A DNA stretch of 64,000 nucleotides from Gnetum montanum (Eukaryota; Streptophyta; Gnetopsida; Gnetales; Gnetaceae): positions 60,592-124,591 of the forward strand of contig MNCI01033409.1 in the NCBI GenBank assembly GCA_015680685.1, in the 5' to 3' direction. The notes beneath the pieces were generated by a model. The model had not been told where the DNA came from. It saw only the letters and a program-made list of their open reading frames with translations, and ran no database searches. The translations under genes were made by a program, and so were the position numbers. Of the stretch, positions 55,943 to 64,000 are shown piece after piece. How positions within the stretch are numbered: the stretch's first letter is position 1; the number at the start of each line of letters is the position of its first letter.

Positions 55943-58813
55943 NAAATGTCATGCTATTTGGCTTGGAGGTTCTGTTTGCCTCTGCTGTTGTGTACTTGGC
56001 CTGTTTCGGTTTAGTTAATTTTTAGTTTATTGCTTTTGAGTTTCTGGTGTTGCATCACTACTGTCAGTCTGAGGCCGCTTATGGCCAGTTTGCAAGTTAC
56101 AGGGGCTGGTTTGGCCCAACTTTGGTTTGTACTGGAACTCGCTTGCCTTGAGATTGGGGCTTCTCGTCTGCCGTTTGGCTATGGACCTCTTTGGTCTGTT
56201 TTTTGTTTCCTGATTTGTACATACTTCTGTTAATACAATCCCGAAACTTTTTCCCAAAAAAAAAAAAATTTATTCCAAATAGACACAACTGTATGAAATT
56301 GCAATTAGCATTCTCATGTGCATTTTTACAAAAACAGCATTTATCAAACAGTGTCCATCTTTATCACATCAAGTTATCTCTAAGGTTGAACTTTTCTTTT
56401 TTCTTGCTATCTCACCTGTCATTTCCAATGTATAACTTCCTTATCTATTTAACCTGTGTAATGAACCAGATGCTTCTGCAATCTCATATGGGTTTTCAGT
56501 GTTCCATAACCAAATGTTATATTCATTTTCAAAAACAATAAGATTTAAAACAAACTGCAATTTCCCAAGTTGTTATAAATGATTTCAGGTCCTTAATTCA
56601 AAATGACCTTGCAAAAGTGTTTGATGATTTACTATCCTTTATGGTTCCAGCAAGATTTTTACCAAATCCACAAACCATGACCTACAATTATTATTACCAC
56701 AATATGTTGAGTGTTTCCCTCACTGAATCCTCTTCAATTTAAGTGGGTATGGTTTAAGTTTCTGATTTCATTACTAACTATTCTATCTAGAGTGGCCATT
56801 CATTGATTTGCACATTTTTTACATTTATTTGGATTGGTTTCATAAGTCTTAGTTCAACATTGTTAGTTTGCGGCACCCCAAGCATTTCATTAATAGCTCA
56901 CAGAACATTATTATATCAAAGAATATCCAATTGGCATCAAGCCTGTAACTCGTAAGATGCAAGTCTCAAGTCTTAACCAATAAAGTTCAGATCTTAACCC
57001 ATTTCACCAAAGTTACTTATCAGTTCTTATTATTTATTAGGCCTGGTTTTCTGTGTCCTGTTTTGTTATTATTAGATAATAATTTATGAGAATTTGAGAT
57101 TCATCATTTAATACTCATCCAAGTTTAGTATTCTATAATTTCCAAGATAAGCTCTTTATAATTTCCCAACTCTATCATTTAAAACTTGGAATAAAAGTCC
57201 ACAATCTTAACTAATATAAATGTCAACAAAGAAAAGAAAAAAAAAACAGACATCACAAATTTATATATCTAACTATGCAGGGTGTAAAATAGATTTTGAA
57301 GTAGCAGAGAAGTGATTTGTTTATTGACCTGAATGCAGTGTGGGAGAAAAGCACTGAATTGGAGGCAAACCAGAGGGTCCAAACCACTCAAGTGGCCATT
57401 CAAAGGCCATATCATCATGGTTACCAAACACAGAAGCCCAAGGCAGATTTCTGCTCTTGGCTGCTGAAACTGCCCTTTTCCAGTAACTACTAGCATTCCG
57501 CACTGGTAGATTGTTTGCAGTCAAAATGTCACCAAGATATACCACAAAATCTGCACCAAATGCAAATATATTAATTATGATGACATTCATGGATTCATTT
57601 TGACTCTTGATTCAAATTATTATATTATTATTGTTGCTACCAATTTCCATCTTAGAAATGAGGTTACACTGCTGATTATGATATACTAATTAAGATTAAC
57701 AAGTATGTATAAAGATGATGCACTCATCAAAATTGTTATGTTAATGATAATTTTTCATCCAAAAAAATAGTTTTATGGCTCATGATGACAATGCATTGAG
57801 ATGTTGATTAATCAATTCAGCAGGGCTGCTTCAAAAAATATGGCTACAGCTTCTAAATTTGTTGTATAACACAAATTCTATATTTCTGGACAGACACATA
57901 CAACATCAATCATCTTGCACCTTAAAAATTAGGTTGCATCGAAAAGTACAACAGAAGGTCAAATGGCTTGGATGAGTTGGTTAAATGTCGCGCTAATTTC
58001 AAGGGCATTGCTTCGCTTTTATCTTGGAACAGGCCTTAGGGCTCTTAAGTTGTATAGCTCAATTACGAACTCACCAAATATGAGAGTCTGCTATTCCAGG
58101 ATTCCCCTAACTAACCTGAACTATGAACTCATCATCATAAGGCCAAAAGGGGTATCTTCCATGCTGATCAATGTTGACAAATATATATGATGATCATGGA
58201 CTTTTCACAATTTACTGGTCTGTATATTAACTATACTCCATATTAAAAATAAGAATATTGCAAATGATGATATATATAGCAATTAAAAAAAACAGTACTG
58301 TGGTTACATTTTGTTGAATAACTGTTTGTTTATACCTCCCTATCCTGAGGTTAATTACTTTCCATTTTGAATAAAATTAATCAAGACTAGCATCTAAAAG
58401 TGATATCAAGATTTCAAATTTATACCACAAATCGTCTTCTATCTAACAATTGGTTTTTCATTGATAGAGATTCTAAGGAGGAAAATTTCTCTATTCTACC
58501 TTCATTGATTTCACCAAACAACATACGCTAAAATTCTATCATAAATTTTTGCCCCTGTACCTGGTTTTTCTGTGTCAAGAACCCGGGACATAACATTATC
58601 AGAGCGCAAGTCTTGCAGAGGGCCCCAGTCAGTCCAAGCGTTTTCTCCATAGTGCAGGTCTGCAAAAATGGCGATCTTAAAAGAAGACCCAGAAAACGTC
58701 AAGTTGTTGCAGGCTTCCGAAGTTCTGAAGAGAAACAAACTGATCGAAACAAAAGCCAAAACAGAAGCTTTCCTGCATAAAACAAGATCCCACCTGAATA
58801 TGGGATACCCCAT
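47018..58813 (-). CDS. PAP16: Purple acid phosphatase 16-like metallophosphoesterase (5 exons)
   Basis: Five exons (58561-58813, 57329-57550, 48105-48441, 47364-47535, 47018-47233) join without any stop or frameshift into 399 codons, close to the usual PAP16 length. All four introns have GT-AG ends. Residues 14-34 are hydrophobic and precede Cys35, a likely signal peptide for the secretory path. Metal-ligand motifs of the calcineurin-like fold are in order: FADLH (D52, H54), GD (D92), GNHDD (N128, H129), WHIP (H279) and GHNH (H334, H336). [20 protein letters not shown] near the C-terminus is typical of plant PAP16/28/29 proteins. The reaction is presumably hydrolysis of phosphate esters; the true substrate is unknown, and Arabidopsis PAP16 is annotated 'probable inactive'. 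Introns 1 and 2 are 1.0 and 8.9 kb, the latter full of LINE sequence. It is the only intact host gene here. Confidence 0.92.
47364..47535 (-). CDS. PAP16: PAP16-like exon 4
   Basis: Acceptor ATTTTGCAG. It encodes [19 protein letters not shown] with the metal-ligand H279 and ends in phase 0 at the consensus donor GTAAGT. Confidence 0.9.
48105..48441 (-). CDS. PAP16: PAP16-like exon 3
   Basis: The acceptor CATTTCAG ends at 48442. It encodes [34 protein letters not shown] and [16 protein letters not shown], which lie between the two metal-binding halves. It ends in phase 2 at the donor GTAATG. Confidence 0.9.
48512..48990 (+). other. TATA-bearing, possibly solo-LTR-like segment in intron 2
   Basis: Contains AAAAGTATAAATAGAGGC (TATA at about 48652) in plus orientation, followed by pyrimidine-rich sequence with many TCTCTCAA words. 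It resembles a Copia-type LTR promoter, but clear TG...CA ends and a TSD were not found. Confidence 0.25.
49455..50062 (-). mobile_element. RTE-type LINE, 3' fragment
   Basis: Minus-strand translation gives [20 protein letters not shown] (49900-49970), then [20 protein letters not shown] and [10 protein letters not shown], then [12 protein letters not shown] followed by a short GATGAT-type end. This order is the standard C-terminus and 3' end of plant RTE elements. The copy is 5'-truncated and has stops. It lies inside intron 2 of the phosphatase, in the same orientation as the gene. Confidence 0.82.
50110..51180. other. Intron 2 sequence without recognised features
   Basis: About 1 kb with no coding frame or repeat I can name. 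There is mild word-level repetition around 50200-50480 (CATGACTAGC and GTCACAG-type words). Confidence 0.4.
51190..51440 (-). mobile_element. Possible L1 tail fragment, antisense to the L1 next to it
   Basis: Minus-strand frame with [20 protein letters not shown] and [14 protein letters not shown], which resembles the Trp-rich end of plant L1 ORF2 after the zf-RVT domain. Short and diverged, so tentative. Confidence 0.35.
51450..52256 (+). pseudogene. L1 ORF1: DUF4283-like domain and zinc knuckle
   Basis: Frame with [20 protein letters not shown] and [20 protein letters not shown], the hallmark of the DUF4283 domain of plant L1 ORF1. It is followed by the zinc knuckle [14 protein letters not shown] (C-X2-C-X4-H-X4-C), open over 51735-52256. 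Three or more in-frame stops lie upstream. ORF1 binds LINE RNA. Confidence 0.75.
52440..54480 (+). pseudogene. L1 ORF2: endonuclease, reverse transcriptase and zf-RVT remnants
   Basis: The endonuclease start ([18 protein letters not shown]) and [17 protein letters not shown] are in different frames. The RT has [40 protein letters not shown] and [13 protein letters not shown] (YVDD at 53336-53347) in one largely open frame to 53614. It is followed by [13 protein letters not shown] and a zf-RVT-like [16 protein letters not shown] ending with [12 protein letters not shown]. Several stops and frameshifts make it inactive. Confidence 0.8.
54503..55640 (+). pseudogene. Coiled-coil ORF after L1 ORF2, same domain type as in element E
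   Basis: ATG 54503 starts [20 protein letters not shown]. The open N-terminal part (to 54859) has [20 protein letters not shown] and LARVLGVP; the continuation has LVECYF and [11 protein letters not shown]. This is the same order as the N-terminal domain of the second ORF in E (KVLNLP, ANLPHLYLTEIL). The C-terminal part (55240-55630) is a Glu/Gln-rich coiled coil with four internal stops, all TAG. It is unclear whether the ORF belongs to the L1 or to another element inserted at its 3' end. Confidence 0.55.
55904..55943. repeat. Poly(T) run of 39 followed by one N
   Basis: A homopolymer at 55904-55942 ends in an undetermined base. The length is likely unreliable. It could be the poly(A) tail of a small retroposed sequence on the minus strand. 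Confidence 0.7.
56269..57328. other. Intron 2 sequence between the L1 and exon 2
   Basis: About 1 kb of AT-rich DNA with no recognised gene or repeat. Confidence 0.4.
57329..57550 (-). CDS. PAP16: PAP16-like exon 2
   Basis: The acceptor TTTGGTGCAG ends at 57551. The split codon gives Asp, followed by FVVYLGD. The exon includes GNHDD and [18 protein letters not shown], and ends in phase 1 at the donor GTCAATAA. Confidence 0.9.
57551..58560 (-). other. Intron 1 of the phosphatase gene
   Basis: About 1.0 kb, GT-AG, phase 1, AT-rich. No transposon recognised. Confidence 0.8.
58561..58813 (-). CDS. PAP16: PAP16-like exon 1
   Basis: ATG at 58813 begins [13 protein letters not shown]. The exon encodes the signal peptide and [20 protein letters not shown], and ends after DTEKP plus one base (phase 1) at the donor GTACAGG. 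Another open frame in the region (58668-58937, plus) is only its antisense shadow. Confidence 0.9.
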
Positions 58814-59640
58814 TTGTAAGCTGTGTAAACCAGAGGCAGATTATGTGGCTTTTGATTCGTGCAAATACATACCAATTTTACGTTTTCTGGGCTACTTCAG
58901 TTCAACGAATAGATGCAAGAATATGATTACAAGTTAAGAGATACTGTGGTATCAAAACTTTGCGTGCACTCTTCATACTTCTGTATTTTATGTTTCTGCA
59001 TGAACCGATCTTCTTTGTCTGTTATTTGATTAGTTGCAGACAATGGAACTAATTGTCACCCTGTGTCTGGGGTTGGGTTTAGCTTGGATATAGTTAAAAA
59101 ATTTCATTCGGTGGTGGATGGGATGTCACATTATCCATGAGGATCAACTTAACGGTAAGAGCATTTTTGGAATAACCTTTCTTGCTTTACAATCAGTTTT
59201 GATAAACTGCAACTTAATTCGTCGTTAGTAACAAGGCAGATTTTTTCAATAAGATCTTAGCAGTCATTTTGCACAGAAAGCAATATCCAAATCTAAATTT
59301 ATTATTTTTAAGGCTTGCATGACACCGTTTTTTATAATGGGTTCTAATGGTTTACATTTACCTTATTGTGTGGGTAGTGATCTTACTCTTCTATGTGTTT
59401 TTAAGGGTTTAAGAGTGTATTACTATCATGTTAAATGCAACTTTAAAAATATTATGAAATTAATTTTCATAATTAATACTTTATTAAACTTAATTATTTT
59501 AATGACATGGATATACCTTATTCTTATATTATATTTATTAGATTCAAGTTCTATTATATTAAGAAGTTTCATATTGGTTGTAAGTAAGTATAATAGGTAT
59601 AGTAAAAGTTTAAATTCCATAATGAAAAGCTTTATTATGT
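58814..59640. other. Upstream region of the phosphatase gene
   Basis: Should hold the 5' untranslated region and promoter. No TATA box or other element stands out enough to call. Very AT-rich from 59420 to 59640. Confidence 0.4.
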
Positions 59641-59659
59641 CTAAAGATCTCTAGGATCT

Positions 59660-59730
59660 ATTGGATATTGGTCAGTTGGTTAGAGCATATGGCTTGTAGT
59701 TTGCAAGTCACAACTTTGATTCAAAGTGTT
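59660..59730 (+). repeat. tRNA-like SINE head (second type)
   Basis: TGGTCAGTTGGTTAGAGC at 59669-59686 is a very good A box and CTTTGATTCAAA at 59714-59725 a weak B box. The distance between them is tRNA-like. It is not a tRNA gene: no cloverleaf or anticodon arm could be formed by eye. Sequence to about 59860 may be its body. Confidence 0.45.
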
Positions 59731-59984
59731 AAGTTAGTTTGATGCACCATTCCATTCTCTTCTACTTAAGTTGTACAATAGCATCATTTTGGCTATTTCT
59801 TAAGAGTACATATAATCATTTTGCTTAAATTCTAACACCGCCTCTTTTCTTTTATCATATATTTTATTAAAAGAAATTCTACATCGTGCACTTGAAATCC
59901 TGTACGGATGAAGAGATTTAGATTTAAAATACCTTAAATACATAAGTCATATCTAATGATAAGTTTGTATAAATGACATTCAAC

Positions 59985-60190
59985 ATTCATTTAGCTTCAA
60001 TATTGCCCTAAACAATAATGGATCATTACTCTGAGCCACAATGCTCATCCCACTAAGTGGGGTCCCAAGATAGTTACTAGATAAATGAAAGTCTAACCTC
60101 TTTGATCTCGAACCTAGGTCTTTGACTTGAGAAACAAGCAACTTGAGAAACGAGTACCTTACCATCACTCCAAATGATGGTCCGTAAACA
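59985..60190 (-). repeat. SINE-like element with a good B box
   Basis: On the minus strand, GTGATGGTAAGGTACT (60153-60168) fits an A box and AGGTTCGAGA (60106-60115) a near-perfect B box. Downstream lies GGGACCCCACTTAGTGGGAT, which resembles the 3' part of Au-type plant SINEs. Confidence 0.5.
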
Positions 60191-60216
60191 ATAATGCAAT
60201 TTAAGGGGGATGGAAA

Positions 60217-60377
60217 TGTTGGAATCCAAAAGAATGACTATAAGTACACCCAAGACATAACCAATAGAGATTGTTAGAAGAATTGTAGAGGACTATAATG
60301 ATGCCTCAAGCATGACTTAAACTAGCAACCCCTTGTCTAACAAGACAATGAGTTAACTACTAGAGCAATTCATCATT
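60217..60377 (-). repeat. SINE-like element, S1-related tail
   Basis: Begins (plus strand) ATGTTGGAATCC like S1 tails, but the head (minus-strand TAGTAGTTAACTCATTGTC) differs from S1. It lies next to 59985-60190. Confidence 0.4.
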
Positions 60378-60379
60378 GG

Positions 60380-60841
60380 CAATAATACAATTTAAAACAA
60401 CTCATGCATGTTTCATCCCTAAATCCTACCTTAAAATAAAATATATTGCTATATTGCTTAAATTTAGCTACTATGGCATTTAATGCTAGCAACTCCATGC
60501 CATAATTCCATCAATATACACTCATTTTGATGATGCACAAGTTGAGGAGCATGATGAATAGTGATTCTTGAGCAACATGATGACTGGTTAAAAATTATCA
60601 AAAATTCGAAATGAAATAAAGTTTTATTACTTTCGAAGACCCATAGGATCTATTTGACAAATATAACATATTCATGAAAAATAAAGATAAACTCTACAAA
60701 TTGACCAAGCAACAATGGGGGCATAAAAAATAAATCATATAGGCTTTTTGTGGTAACATTATAATGTTGTCTTAAATGGGTAGTCATAGCATAAGAAAAA
60801 AATACATCTAACTCATTTTCAAGGGCTTCAAATCTACATTA
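60380..60841. other. Unassigned AT-rich region
   Basis: No feature recognised. Confidence 0.4.
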
Positions 60842-61495
60842 CCTATAAATGCACTTTTATTGGGGGAGTTGAATCCATCTTCCACTTTCAATTCTAAGAT
60901 GATGAGACCTTAAGCAAAGCTTGCTGATAGAGTTTTGATACTTGATGGAAATTGCATTTGAGAAATAATTAGCCTTTACATTTAGTTTATTATATCTAAT
61001 CTAGTGTAAATAAAATTGTCTCTTACCTTCCACATTATACCATAGTCCTAATTTGCACAACCTACAAATGTGCTCTTCTTGGGGGAGTTGAATCCATCTT
61101 CCACTTTCAATTCTAAGATGATAAGAACTTAAGTAAAGCTTGTTGATAACATTTTGGTATTTGATGGGAATAGCATCCAAGAGATAGTAAGCTTCTACAA
61201 CTAGTTTATTAGATCTAATGTGGTGTAAATAAAGTTGCTTCTTGCCTTCCACATTAGACCATAGTCCTAATTTGCACAACCTACAAATGTGCTCTTCTCA
61301 AGGGAGTTGAATCCATCTTCCACTTTCAATTCTAAGATGATAGGAACTTAAACAAAGCTTGCCGATAACATTTTGATACTTGATGAGAATAGCATCTGAG
61401 AGATAGTCATCTTCTACAACTAGTTTATTAGATCTAATGTGGGGTAAATAAAATTTTCTTTTACCTTCCACATTAGACCACATTTGTGTTAAAAC
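60842..61495 (-). repeat. 219-bp in-frame tandem triplication in LINE-3
   Basis: Unit starts at 60842, 61061 and 61280 are exactly 219 bases (73 codons) apart. Each unit encodes YHLRIESGRWIQLPQEEHIC, then RLCKLGLW, a Cys-X2-Cys pair, then GK-FYL and SNKLVVE. Units differ by scattered substitutions, so the duplication is old. The second and third units remain open together over 61001-61279. Confidence 0.85.
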
Positions 61496-61855
61496 CTTAT
61501 GCTTGATTAGTTGGCAAATATGATTAGGATTTTGATGCACATCCTCCAAAGAGATATTCCATTTTCTCAACCATTACATCCCTTGAAAATACTAACCATG
61601 GCCTAGAAAATCCTCAAGAACTGGTTTAGAGAATTTTTCTTACCTTGAGATATGCAAGGTATGAGTGCACAAGGCTTTTGTTTCTAAAGGTAATAAATCA
61701 TATTCACATAATAACATTGAGTAACATATTTGCATCTTCACCTTTAACTCATCGAGAAAAAAAGTGTTTTGCATTCTTTTAATATCTTTCCAAAGTTTAG
61801 AACTGGGCCCAAGTCCCCAAACAACACATCCATATAATACAATAGGATAGATGAT
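60842..61855 (-). mobile_element. LINE-3, C-terminal fragment (same family as LINE-2)
   Basis: Minus-strand frames give YPIVLYGCVVWGLGPSSKLW (61640-61885), then RKWNISLEDVHQNPNHICQL and LSSYHLRIESGRWIQLPQEE (61298-61570). Three tandem copies of the last domain follow. Element D inserted at 61855, within the VLYGCVVW region. The upstream part of the LINE must lie beyond D, outside the window. Confidence 0.7.
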
Positions 61856-62615
61856 TGATGAGTGGCGAGGTACCCCTACACTCAACCATACGAATACGAG
61901 CGTTACATGTGTGATTCGGTCGAACTCCGCAAACTAAGTGCATGCACGCCTTATGAAACACGTAAGGTTAATCAATTGTTGTCCTCCCAAGCTTACTTGT
62001 ATTTGTCACAATTGTATGGTTAAGTAAGCTTGAGGCATGTGATTTTTATATCTTTTATGTTTTTATCGCCTATGCTAAGAGATGAAGGGTGAAGAGACTA
62101 AGTAACTAACTTTAACTAACTAAGCCTTAATTACCCTAGCATCAGTATCCGTTCCCACTTGCTGTTTCGCACCCTAAACCAATGCAACATTGCTGAGATT
62201 ACCAAACGCTATTCGTTGCTGGGATTACCAAGCGTAATGCACATGCTCGAAGCGGTCGTACTGAATGCACTAAACTATGAGAGTTGAGGGTTGAGAGAGA
62301 TTAAGTCCTTAAGAAATCATTTAAATAATTAACAATAATTAAAGTCCTATTTAACTTAGTCCATATATTGCAAGGTTTATCAAAAAGTTTGTCTTTATTG
62401 TCGTACACAATTATGTGCTTAGGTACAAAATTGCTCGAATGAAGATCCATTCACTTTGGGACCCCTACTGCAGGCACATGGAAATTATTCTAACTCTGGA
62501 ATGGAAAAATGACAAGAGTTTGGCTAAGGTCTAGATCTAGATGGAGAAACAAGGGAGAGCCACCTCTTATTTATAGAATTGGCGGCGAGCTGCGATATCA
62601 CGTCGCGTCCCATCA
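61856..62615 (-). repeat. 3' LTR of element D
   Basis: TGATGAGTGGCGAGG to CGCGTCCCATCA. At 760 bases it is the shortest family 1 LTR. Its U3 keeps only a remnant of the GATATC array (about 62593-62606). Confidence 0.85.
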
Positions 62616-62625
62616 TACCCCCATG
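62616..62625 (-). promoter_or_regulatory. Polypurine tract of element D
   Basis: CATGGGGGTA on the minus strand, next to the LTR. Confidence 0.75.
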
Positions 62626-62759
62626 ACTGAATAAAAACTCGTCCTCAAGTTCCTTACAAAATATTGGGAAGGTATGGGATTATTGACTTGAATGGAACTA
62701 ATGGTGAATGGGATGACATGTGAATGGATCATCATTATAGAACATGACAAAACTAGTGT

Positions 62760-62996
62760 TCACGACAACAAGAGTGAACACTTTATACATTTGACATTAG
62801 GCCTTATTTGGCAGTTGAGAGAGAAGAGAGAAGAGAGAAGAAATCTGCTGCTACCAATGCCAAGATTGCACCTTTCGTTGTCCATCCGTAAGCACGCCAT
62901 AAATCTTGTTCCTTGCATAACTGCTTCAGCACCAATCCATTCCAAGTGTTCCCTCCAGATCCAATCTGTTGTTGTATGATTGCCATCTGCACACAC
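62760..62996 (-). other. Conserved small frame of family 1 (copy in D)
   Basis: MCADGNHTTTDWIWREHLEW at the start, 78 codons. A second overlapping frame (62804-63001) is also open. It is the counterpart of the frames in A and C. Confidence 0.4.
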
Positions 62997-63646
62997 AACA
63001 CAGTTTTATATTAGCAAGGGTAAATGAATCACAATGCAGTTGATACCTTGCTTCGGTGAAAAGTCCATTGGCTGAGTTGTGATATGGCTGATTGTGGATT
63101 TTGGAGATATAATATTGGTGACTACCGAAGGTGTAGGGGTTAGGAGAAAATCGAAAAAATTGGGTCAGGACCCCCATGACTAAGAGCAAACCTCCAATAG
63201 TGATAGAATGAAGAAAGAAAAGGAATAAGAAAGATGGAGAAAAAGAGACAACTGTAACGTCAATGAAATGGATGTCAAGATGGAAATGAACAAAATAAAG
63301 TTGATTGCAAAAATGTTTAAGGGAAAGAAATTAACTGATGCACCAAAGAGGAATGCTAGTGGGTCCTCCCCAAAGCAAGCTAATAACCTTGATGCCTTGA
63401 CATTCCCACATTTAAGAGTCCATAGGCTCTGGAAATGTCATTTGGAAACAAAAGTTAAATTCTTAACCATAAGAATTTACCAAAAAGAAAACAATGCGTC
63501 AACCAAAATATACACTAATGATATAACCGGCAATGAGCTGAACAATGGAGAAAGAATGATGGAAAAAAGAGAATGGAATGGGGTCTCAAGAACAAGGTGG
63601 TGTACAGCCCCTTGTGTATTTAATGATTAATGTGACTTGGTAGATC

Positions 63647-63937
63647 TCATTCCAAATCCAGCCTCAAACCATCCACATCTAGTGACTTCGCATTAATACA
63701 TTCAGTTAATCCATCCTCTCGAAGTAACAAGAATGCCTTCACCAAAGAGCCACCATCATTTTGACAAAATAAGGGAGGAGAAAGTAGGAAGCGAGTAAGG
63801 GCCTTAGTTAGAGGGAACATGTTTTTAGTTCCGTAACCAGTGCTTGTAGCCCAGATGATTATTTCGTCTAAGGGATGTGCTTTGAATTCCCACTTTTTTC
63901 TTTGTGTTTTTTTTTTCGTGAGAATCACACCATGCAA
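63647..63937 (-). other. Second conserved 3' ORF of family 1 (best copy, in D)
   Basis: Ninety-six codons: WEFKAHPLDEIIIWATSTGY, then GTKNMFPLTKAL and NDGGSLVKAFLLLREDGLTE followed by CINAKSLDVDGLRLDLE. It extends further upstream than the frame in C, whose version switches frame near 40260. Unrecognised; no signal peptide or known motif. Confidence 0.4.
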
Positions 63938-64000
63938 AGACTGTTTATTTTTATTTGCTCAGCTTCCCGATATTGGAGTAACATCAGAATGGTAAGAAAA

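Larger units (their letters stand above)
51450..56268 (+). mobile_element. L1-type LINE in intron 2 (decayed, internal deletion)
   Basis: ORF1 51450-52256 is followed by ORF2 remnants 52440-54480, a coiled-coil ORF 54503-55640, and a 3' region ending in a run of 13 A at 56256-56268. It lies antisense to the phosphatase gene. The endonuclease C-terminus and RT fingers are deleted between about 52890 and 53030. A TSD was not identified, so the ends are approximate. Confidence 0.78.
61856..64000 (-). mobile_element. LTR retrotransposon D (family 1), 3' part, runs off the window
   Basis: 3' LTR 61856-62615, polypurine tract 62616-62625, then the family 1 3' region up to the window end. The gag-protease, PBS and 5' LTR lie beyond 64000. 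The five bases before the LTR are ATGAT (61851-61855); the partner TSD is not in the window. Confidence 0.85.

Noticed and set aside
58668-58937. Plus-strand open frame over the start of the phosphatase gene
   Set aside because: It is the antisense of exon 1 and its upstream region and has no protein similarity I recognise.
59669-59725. Possible tRNA gene
   Set aside because: Good A box but a weak B box, and no cloverleaf or anticodon stem could be formed; better explained as a SINE head.

Overview
The window is nuclear DNA of a large-genome land plant, most likely a seed plant. The single host gene has a plant-type purple acid phosphatase 16 sequence with phase-conserved GT-AG introns, one of them 8.9 kb and full of retroelements. 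Everything else is nested, old retrotransposon sequence. I lean towards a gymnosperm-like genome because of the retroelement-swollen intron and the slow layered TE decay, but the sequence alone does not fix the species.

Layout. 1-1085: AT-rich DNA with tRNA-derived SINE copies. 1091-8341: LTR element A (minus; TSD CAAGG; a 562-base N gap inside). 8347-9975: SINE copies and a dispersed repeat. 9978-17835: LTR element E (plus), with gag and a second, decayed coiled-coil ORF but no pol. About 17841-31133: element F, a Tat-like gag-protease element without visible pol, interrupted at 18306-24134 by LTR element B (plus; TSD GCCAT). 31140-34000: degenerate repeats and a 0.5-0.7 kb duplicated repeat, one copy holding a SINE. 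34090-38289 and 45398-45990: a decayed LINE (LINE-2) split by LTR element C (minus), which is flanked by a 279-bp duplication of the LINE rather than a short TSD. 47018-58813 (minus): the intact five-exon phosphatase gene (399 codons). Its intron 2 contains an RTE-type LINE tail, an L1-type LINE and a coiled-coil ORF. 59640-60380: SINE-like repeats. 60842-61855: a LINE-3 fragment with a 219-bp in-frame tandem triplication. 61856-64000: the 3' part of LTR element D (minus), inserted into LINE-3 and running off the window.

A, B, C and D are one LTR family (family 1). They share TGATG...CATCA termini, an Athila-type PBS complementary to tRNA-Asp, a CATGGGGGTA polypurine tract and palindromic GATATC arrays in U3. 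Copies A and C encode a gag-protease polyprotein that ends at the same stop codon and is followed by about 1.9 kb of 3' sequence. No reverse transcriptase, RNase H or integrase is visible in any copy. E and F also lack visible pol, so every LTR element here appears non-autonomous and must have relied on enzymes supplied in trans.

Most internal stops in the decayed reading frames are TAG, often where glutamine (CAG) would fit. This pattern is expected from deamination of methylated CHG sites in silenced plant transposons. The only feature likely to make a working host protein is the phosphatase.
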